Shown piece after piece: positions 56,088-64,000 of a stretch of 64,000 nt of DNA. Below the pieces are notes generated by a model, which was given only the letters and a program-made list of their open reading frames with translations, was not told the origin of the DNA and did not search any database. The stretch spans positions 1,178,001 to 1,242,000 of the forward strand of contig JARUPY010000607.1 of NCBI GenBank assembly GCA_029817715.1. The letters are read 5' to 3'. The translations under genes and the position numbers were made by a program. The DNA comes from Melastoma dodecandrum. Its lineage: Eukaryota > Streptophyta > Magnoliopsida > Myrtales > Melastomataceae. How positions within the stretch are numbered: position 1 is the first letter of the stretch; every line of letters starts with the position of its first letter.

Positions 56088-59000
56088 GTGGAGGGTGTTG
56101 TCACTTACCGGGCGAACAACAGCCTGCGGAGGAGCTGGTGCATGGACGACGTCTTTTCCATGTCATCGAGGGACGAGGACGACGAGGAGGCCCTGAGGTG
56201 GGCAGCACTCGAGAAGCTTCCAACCCTCAACCGTCTAAGGAAGGGTATACTCAGCGATAGAGTCAACGAGGTGGACGTGACGGAGCTGGGGCCAAGCACC
56301 CGCAGGAGGTTGCTCGAACGGCTTGTCCGAGTTGCAGAGGAGGATAACGAGAGCTTCCTCTTGAAGATTAGGCAGAGGATCGATAGGTAAAATTTAACCA
56401 AGCAAAAAAAAAAAAAGAAAAATCTGAACAGAGGAACTCATCAGCATCATAACTAAATTATGACAGGGTTGGGATTGACCTCCCAACAATAGAAGTGAGG
56501 TTTGAGAATTTGAATGTAGAGGCAGAAGCTCATGAGGGCACCAGAGCCCTCCCTTCTTTGATTAATTTCTCGATTGGGATGATTGAGGTGTGGAATTCCT
56601 CCTTCTTCTTCTTCTTCTTCTTCTTGGTCGATAATTCCCCATTTTGAATTTCATGACATCTAAATTTGAAGAATAAGGATTGATATAATAATTAATTCAA
56701 GGGCATGTTGAGCGCATTGCGCATCGTCCCAAGCAAGAAGAAGAATTTCATCGTCCTCAACAATGTCAGTGGAATCATCAAGCCAGGAAGGTGATTTTGT
56801 TAATTTTTTTCTGTCACTTAACATAAGAGAAAATAATATTAGATCAGACTGAGTTTATATTGATTTTGAGATTATAGGTTAACGTTGCTGTTGGGGCCTC
56901 CAAGTTCCGGGAAGACGGCGTTGTTGCTAGCTTTAGCCAGGAAGCTTGATTCTCAACTGAAGGTTTGAAGATTGTTGTTGCTATGTTGTAATTACCCGCA
57001 CCTCATTTTGATTATTCCTTCAAGGTTGTGTGTTTGTACATTTGGTTTAGTCAAGTGGTAAGATTACATACAATGGACACGGCCTTGATGAGTTTGTGCC
57101 TGAAAGGACGGCTGCATATATTAGCCAGCACGACCAGCACACCGGCGAGATGACCGTGCGTGAGACGCTCACCTTCTCAGCCAGATGCCAGGGGGTTGGT
57201 ACCCGTTACGGTCAGTGTTTTTTTTTTATCATTCTGATGGTGGTTTGGGAGAAAAAAAATGTATGCTTAGTCTTTTTAAAGTGAGGATCGGCACTGTTCA
57301 TCCACAGATATGCTAGCAGAACTGGCGAGGAGAGAGAAAATGGCGAATATAAAGCCCGATCCTGACATCGACGTGTACATGAAGGTAAAGTGCAGCTTGG
57401 GTTGAGTAAGAGTTGTCGAGTGATGTTTGTTGCTGCTGCAATTTCTTGACAGTTACATATCTTCATGTCTTTCTGATCTTCCCAGGCGATAGCAATGCCG
57501 GGACAGGAGGCAAACGCTGTAACTGATTATGTCATCAAGGTGAAATGTCTGTGGTCAACCAACACGCAATGAATCGGAGAATAGAAATGGATTAATTTCT
57601 TATTGTTGTTCTCATGTTTCCTTAGATTTTGGGGCTTGAGATCTGCGCGGATACGCTTGTCGGGAACGAGATGCTGAGGGGGATCTCTGGGGGTCAGAGG
57701 AAACGAGTGACGACAGGAGAGATGCTGGTTGGACCTGTGAGGGCCCTGTTCATGGACGAGATTTCCACTGGGCTCGACAGCTCAACCACCTACCAGATCG
57801 TCAACAGCCTAAAGCATGTCGTCCACATCCTGAATTCGACCGCCATCATTTCGCTGCTGCAGCCGGCCCCAGAAACTTATGACCTGTTCGACGACATCAT
57901 TCTCTTGTCCGATGGCCAGATTGTTTACCAAGGCCCCCGCGAGCTCATCCTCGATTTTTTTGAGACGATGGGTTTCAAGTGTCCTGAAAGAAAGGGAGTT
58001 GCCGATTTCTTGCAGGAAGTGAGTCGTAGACGAAACAGAGACCATGCTGCCTGAGAAAATCATACCGAAAACTGATCGGTGGATTGGTTTCTTCCACTCA
58101 CAGGTTACGTCGAGGAAAGATCAGGAGCAGTATTGGGCTCGAAGGGATGTGCCTTACACATTCGTCATGGTCAAAGAATTCGTGGAGGCATTCCAGTCCT
58201 TTCATGTCGGACGAAAGTTAGGGGACGAGCTTGGATCACCGTTCAACAAGGCGAAGAACCATCCAGCTGCTCTGTCTAAGGAGAAATATGGGGTGGGAAG
58301 GAAGGATCTGCTGAAGGCCTGCTTCACACGAGAGATCCTCCTCATGAAGAGGAACTCGTTCATTTACATCTTCAAGCTCATTCAGGTGAATAGTCCCTCC
58401 TTTTCATATATAGCTGGATAGATTATCGTCACATTGATAATTCCTGGTTTGGGTTGTGTTAGATCATCGTGATGGCGACAGTTACGATGACAGTCTTTCC
58501 GAGGACAAAGATGCATAAGGACAATGATACAGATGGGAATATCTTCGTCGGAGCCTTGTTTTTTACCCTGGTTATGATCATGTTCAACGGATTGTTAGAA
58601 ATTTCCATGTCGTTAACGAGGCTCCCGGTATTTTACAAGCAGAGGGATCTCCGGTTCTATCCGGCCTGGGCATATGCTCTCCCTACTTGGATAACGATGA
58701 TACCAATATCCTTAATAGAAGTCGCCACATTCGTTGGCACGACTTATTACGTGGTTGGATATGATCCGAGTGCCCACAGGTATGGAAAGAACAGTAGCTA
58801 AAACATGACAAAATCAGAAACGCCACGCTCACGACACGCTCATCGTTTGAAATCCATAAATTTCTCAGGTTCTTCCGGCAGTACTTGGTGCTCGTGGCAG
58901 TCAACCAGATGGCTTCGGGATTATTTCGACTCATTGCAGGCTTAGGCAGGGACATCGTTATCGCAAGCACATTTGGATCATACGCTATGCTAATGCTCTT

Positions 59001-62000
59001 CACTTTGGGTGGAGTTGTCCTATCAAGAGGCACAATATTTTTGCATATCTTTAGGCACAAATGAATCTATTGCATCCTAAACCATCCTCTCTAACAACGT
59101 GTTTCCATCTCTCTTGCGCAGATGACGTGAAGAAATGGTGGAAATGGGGTTATTGGATTTCGCCCATGATGTACGGACAGAACGCGATCATTGGGAATGA
59201 GTTTCTAGGGAAAAGTTGGAACAGGGTTATGTATCGCCGCACATTCTATGGAACGAGTTTCCTCCTTGTCGTAGTCAGTAGACTAAACGAGTTCTGGTTT
59301 CCTTGTTGCAGACGGTCCCAGGTACCAAAGAATCATTGGGAATACTAGTTTTGAGGTCTCGCGGCTTCTTTACGGATGGATACTGGTGTTGGATTGGATT
59401 TGCAACATTGCTTGGATACACCCTACTATTCAACTTCGGATTTGCCCTCTCTCTCACCTTTCTCAATCGTAAGCCTTTGTAATCTTAATCCTACTCCATT
59501 CACTAATACTGTTATGAGCTTATTCACCGTATAAGAAGATCCGTGTTGCAAATTACAGCATACAAATCATCTCAGGCGCTTAAATCTGAGGATGCCAAAG
59601 GAAGCAAAAATGCAGGTGACAGAACACAAGGAATGATAGAATTACCCTCACGGATGGGGTCGAGACATCCAAATGGATCTGGTTAGGAAGATTTCATACA
59701 AATCTTAATGTTCTGTTTATGATTTGGTTGATTGTGCTGAGTAAATTTTACCGGTCATGCAGAGAGTACTCCAGAAGAAGCAGCGAGACCGAGTGAGAAT
59801 AAGAAAAGAGGAATGGCCCTGTCATTTGAGCAGCACTCGATCACTTTTGAGGAGATAGTGTACTCCGTCAACATGCCACAGGCGAGTTTCCACATGATTG
59901 ACATTCTCGACTTTTGATAAGATAAATTAGTCCTGGGAATTTTTCACCTCCGGCAGGAAATGAAGAACCGGGGAGCCATTCAGGATAAGCTGGTGCTTTT
60001 GAATGGCATCAGTGGTGCCTTCCGCCCAGGTGTCCTCACGGCCTTGATGGGAGTTAGTGGTGCAGGAAAGACAACTTTGATGGATGTTTTGGCAGGGAGA
60101 AAGACAGGAGGGTACATCGAGGGAAGCATCAAAATATCTGGGTTTCCTAAGAACCAGGCCACGTTCACTAGGATTTCTGGGTACTGTGAACAGAACGACA
60201 TCCACTCCCCATACGTCACAGTCTATGAGTCGTTAGTTTATTCCGCGTGGCTCCGGCTGCCTCAGGATATCAACACTGAAACCCGAAAGGTCAGAAATCG
60301 ATTCAATCTTGATTCTATAATCCTATCTCATCCAGTGGTTTTACTGATTACAATAGACAATGCTGTAGATGTTCATTGAGGAAGTAATGGAGCTTGTAGA
60401 ACTAAATCCGCTGAGGAACGCCTCTGTTGGTTTGCCTGGCACGAGTGGTCTTTCGACTGAGCAACGGAAGAGGCTGACCATTGCGGTTGAGCTTGTCGCG
60501 AACCCATCCATCATCTTCATGGATGAGCCGACCTCAGGGCTCGATGCAAGAGCAGCCGCAATTGTCATGAGGACTGTAAGGAACACAGTCGATACTGGGA
60601 GAACGGTAGTGTGCACCATCCACCAGCCGAGTGTTGACATCTTTGAATCTTTCGATGAGGTACTTTGCAAAAACCATAAGATCAAACACTGTTCTCTTTG
60701 CCGAGCTTTGGCACTTGAAGTTCTCTTCTTTTCTCCGTGTCTCGTAGCTATTCCTATTGAAACAGGGAGGGCAAGAGATTTACGTTGGCCCACTCGGTCG
60801 TCATTCGTGCCATCTTATAAATTACTTCGAGGTAAGAAACAACGGGCATCATTGCTCGATGCCAAATTCTCGGTAAATATGCTTTGACATTCCGTCGTCC
60901 TCGTAAAGGGTATTGATGGAGTCAGCAAGATCAAAGATGGCTTCAACCCTGCGACTTGGATGCTAGAGATCACGACCCCAGCGCAAGAACTTGCCCTTGG
61001 CGTGGATTTCGCCAATAACTATAACTCAGATTTATACAGGTTCCAATAATTTCTCTGTTTCGATTCACGTTACTCCGAAGTTTTGCTTCCACAAACATTA
61101 TCCGAATTTTAGGAGGAACAAGGATCTGATCAAGGAGTTGAGCATACCCTCTCCCGGTTCGAGTGATCTCAACTTTGCGTCCCAGTACTCTCAGTCATTC
61201 CTCATGCAATGTGCTGCATGCCTTTGGAAGCAGCACTGGTCTTACTGGCGGAACCCACTTTACACAGCAGTCCGACTCTGGTTCACCATCGTTATCGCCC
61301 TGATTTTTGGGTCCATCTTCTGGAATATCGGCCAGAAAACGTAAGTCGCAAAATTATTGCTACATCAGGGTAGACGATTACCGAGTCAGACTAGTTTTTG
61401 CTATTCATCTGTTCCCCACATGTAGGTCGACGAGACAAGATCTGATGAATGCCATGGGTTCCATGTACACTGCCATCCTCTTCATTGGAATACAAAATTG
61501 CTCCTCGGTACAGCCGGTGGTATCAGTTGAAAGGACAGTCTTCTATCGTGAGAGAGCAGCGGGAATGTACTCTGCTCTGCCCTATGCTTTTGCACAGGTA
61601 CAAGTGCCCGTGATTTCTTCAAACGGCCATGTGGTTCCGCTCTGTTACGTAATTTAACATGTCTTCTCTTTCCACAGGTTCTTATTGAGCTTCCTTACAT
61701 CTTGGTACAGGCTGTAACCTACGCCATGATAGTTTATGCGATGATCGGGTTTGAATGGACAGCAGTCAAGTTCTTCTGGTACTTATACTTCATGTACTTC
61801 GAGTTCCTGTACTTCACCTTCTATGGGATGATGAACATTGCATTAACGCCAAGCCTCCCTCTCGGGATGGTTCTCTCTTCCGCATTCTACGCCATCTGGA
61901 ACCTCTTCTCTGGATTCAACATCCCTAGAACCGTAAGCCCCAAACTTGTGTCCCTCGGACTCTCTCTCATTCTATCTCTTGTCTAGAACCAAGGAGTCAT

Positions 62001-62305
62001 ACGCTTCGCTGAATCAATCATTTGTCTGTATGCTGGTGACACAACAGCATGTGCCGATATGGTGGAAGTGGTACTCATGGGTGTGCCCAGTCTCGTGGAC
62101 GCTCCACGGACTGGTGGCTTCACAGTACGGAGACCTGACGAACATGCTTGACAATGGGCAAACCGTGACAGAATATGTCGGAGACTACCTGGGCTTCAAG
62201 CACGAGTTCATCGGCATGGCCGCGGCCATGAGCCTCGTGTTCACTGTTCTTTTTGTAGTCGTATTCTCTCTGGCAATCAAACTGCTGAACTTTCAGACCA
62301 GATAG
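56088..62305 (+). CDS. Full-size ABCG (PDR-type) ABC transporter, 23 exons, non-ATG start codon
   Basis: Plasma-membrane pump class exporting hormones, defence compounds or lipids; substrate not predictable. Exons fitted: 56088-56386, 56467-56587, 56702-56790, 56878-56962, 57051-57210, 57308-57384, 57486-57539, 57626-58018, 58104-58385, 58463-58779, 58869-59029, 59122-59225, 59312-59468, 59559-59681, 59763-59881, 59957-60289, 60369-60659, 60748-60831, 60909-61039, 61113-61340, 61426-61597, 61678-61932, 62048-62305: 1430 residues, no stop, normal family length. NBD1: Walker A GPPSSGKT (176-183), signature ISGGQ (315-319), Walker B FMDE. NBD2: GVSGAGKT (879-886), [16 protein letters not shown]. 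Each NBD precedes a membrane domain; reverse NBD-TMD order is PDR-specific. Residue 1 is GTG where homologues have ATG ([15 protein letters not shown]); the next in-frame ATG (56142) would drop 18 residues. Introns 11 and 15 have GC donors. Confidence 0.9.
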
Positions 62306-62649
62306 CCACAGAATGTCAGGCATGATCAGGAGGGCCAAACAGCAAATGCTATTTGTTGTTTACCCGAGGGAATAAAAAAAATTACAGAGCAATTATATCA
62401 CCTTAATTAGTAATGATTGTTTCTCATTGTTGTAATTGCATTTATCATTACGGGAGGAAATTTCGTTACATTCTCGATTCGTTATGGTGGGGAGTGTCCG
62501 CATGGGATTGCAACCGCAAACTTGAAGAGTCCGAGGAAACAAAAAGAATGTAAGAATGTAAGTAAGGAAGAGCACGACTTGCGACGTAAATAATAAACAA
62601 TCGGCAAGCACAGGTTGGTTTGTCATTGGTCCATTCCCCCCACTCCCGG
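62306..62649. other. ABCG 3' UTR and short intergenic
   Basis: About 340 bp between the ABCG stop and the leader of the next gene. AATAAA-type signals are near 62370 and 62590. Nothing else is recognised. Confidence 0.45.
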
Positions 62650-63719
62650 ATTCCTCATCATAGCGATTCTTCCCCCGTTCCTTCCCTAGGTTCAGATCAA
62701 ATCGCTCTCTCTTCGAATCGGTATTGCTTTCTTCCCCCAGGTGACCGTCGTCCGCCCGCCCCCCCCAAACCTGGATTTCTGTACGGGCCTCAGATCGCGT
62801 CGGATCATCTCTAGGTAAGTGAATCCGCGAACCCGGGACTGGATGTCGGTTTCAGGTTCTGGGTCGGTGTAGGATTTTGCTCAGCATTGGTGGCGGGCTT
62901 GGAATCTGGGGGTCATGGATCTCTCTGTTGTTTGGTCGCGACGGTAGGAAGATTAGCTTTTTGGGTTGATTGACTGAATTGGGATTGCGGTGGTTGTCAG
63001 GCTGTCGGAAGGTGATATCTCGTTTTGGTTGTTATGGGAATCGCCGGATTTTATTTGGTTTGAGGGGATTCTGAGAGAAAGGTTTGATGCTGGCTGAACC
63101 AATGCTGATTGATTCCCCTCGCGTGGTTGACTTGTTTGGTCTTCAATAGGCGGAAGGGAGTGTATTCGATTGCATTTATGGATTCTATTTTTCCAGTCTT
63201 TCCTGGTTGGAACCTTGTCGGAGTGATTATGAATGTTTCTCTTGTTCTTTTAGGATAACACAGTTGCAGTATTTCTGAAGGAATAACTAGAAGGATCCTC
63301 TGCAACTTTGACTTTTGCTGTCCACAAATTCTAGTGGCGCGGAACAGTTGGTCTTACTCTTGTTCTTGACATGTTAGCAGCTTCAAAGTTAATCCTTCTA
63401 ATTTTCAGTTATATTGTCATTCTTTGATCAATGCAAGTATCCTTGCGACTATCCTGCAGCATGAACACAGATATTTCCCTAATATAAGCTTACTAGTGTG
63501 CTGATTGTTCCATGTTTGGAGGCTAAGCTTATGTGGTGTGTGTGTTCTTCAATTTTTTGTTGCGACACAAGGTTTTGGATGTTGTTCGTTACCTTATGTC
63601 ATTATTTTTATTTGTGTTGCTTTAGGATCTCCTCTTGCGAGTGGATGTTTGGTTATTTCCTGGAAATCCTCATGGGGAATGACGAATAGCACGTCAAGAT
63701 TGGTTCAGGTCACCTGACA
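62650..63719 (+). other. 5' leader of the nucleotide-sugar transporter gene, with a leader intron
   Basis: A CT-rich leader ends at CTAG|GTAAGTG (62814). A roughly 0.9-kb intron follows, and an acceptor TTGGTTCAG at about 63700-63708 lies eleven bases before the ATG. Leader introns of this size are common in this gene class. The exact transcription start is not visible. Confidence 0.5.
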
Positions 63720-63849
63720 ATGGCTTTATCCAGCAAGGCCGACCAAAAGGCCGCCACAGATGCGGCTGCTTGGATGTTTAACGTCGTCACTTCTGTAGGA
63801 ATCATCATTGTCAATAAAGCTCTGATGGCTACCTATGGTTTCAGCTTTG
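63720..63849 (+). CDS. Nucleotide-sugar transporter (URGT/TPT-type), first coding exon, cut by window end
   Basis: The exon encodes [20 protein letters not shown] then [24 protein letters not shown] and ends at the donor TTTG|GTAAG (63850). The '[25 protein letters not shown]' block is the first membrane helix of the plant UDP-rhamnose/UDP-galactose transporter group (drug/metabolite transporter superfamily), which brings nucleotide sugars into the Golgi. The rest lies outside the window. Other TPT-domain members share this helix, so the exact substrate is open. Confidence 0.7.
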
Positions 63850-64000
63850 GTAAGTTTTCTCGTTTTCTTCAACTCAGTGATAAGGTACAAAAAACCAAAT
63901 GATCCAAGTCGGTCTCAAACTATTGTCTTAATAAGTTGGGCTTAACAATGTGAAATGGCAATAGAAGCCTCACTTTAAGTCCCGCGAAGCTGAGTGGTTC

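Noticed and set aside
1..64000. tRNA, rRNA, riboswitch or bacterial-type operon features
   Set aside because: I saw no cloverleaf with the conserved A and B boxes and no rRNA stretch. The tRNA-like strings found are retrotransposon primer sites.

Overview
The window is nuclear DNA of a flowering plant: spliced genes with GT-AG introns of about 70-900 bp, AT-rich intergenic DNA, LTR retrotransposons of the Athila (Ty3) and Copia types, and a Mutator-like DNA transposon. A relic of a TIR-NBS-LRR resistance gene points to a eudicot, because that class is missing from grasses. I cannot name the species from the sequence.

Layout, first part (1-20880). Decayed repeats (1-4111) are followed by a nine-exon polygalacturonase (+, 4112-6868), a glyoxalase/VOC-family enzyme (-, 7698-8405), an unassigned broken reading (10030-10665), a four-exon rhomboid-like protease (-, 11732-12867), a resistance-gene relic (13200-14100), an ATS3-type PLAT-domain secreted protein with a duplicated tail (-, 14332-15406), a 3-kb gene desert, and a SHINE/WIN-type AP2/ERF regulator of cuticle formation (-, 18476-19259).

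Middle (20881-45502). An 11.56-kb Athila-lineage element (20886-32440) has a GAGTG target-site duplication, an uninterrupted 1773-codon gag-pol reading and a downstream ORF with one internal stop. Next come a complete phospholipase D alpha gene (+, 34372-37327), a 4.2-kb Mutator-like element (38405-42605) with a 9-bp target duplication and long array-type terminal inverted repeats, and a 2.5-kb internally deleted Copia element (43016-45497).

End (45503-64000). A small conserved membrane-anchored protein (47104-47642), a sulfotransferase relic, a telomere-motif-rich AT block, a degenerate Copia copy (51847-53880), a 23-exon full-size PDR-type ABCG transporter (+, 56088-62305) with a GTG where the start codon should be and two GC donors, and the first coding exon of a nucleotide-sugar transporter (63720 to the window edge).

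The most unusual signal is in the Athila element. The palindrome CGCAGCTGCG occurs there in strict pairs with an 11-bp spacer (21 bp centre to centre): three pairs in each LTR upstream of the TATA box and five pairs just after gag-pol. In one LTR pair the 11-bp spacer is exactly inverted relative to the other LTR. Several host genes relate to the cell wall, cuticle or membrane (polygalacturonase, SHN, PLD, ABCG, nucleotide-sugar transporter), but nothing suggests a functional cluster; this is ordinary plant gene order broken up by transposons.
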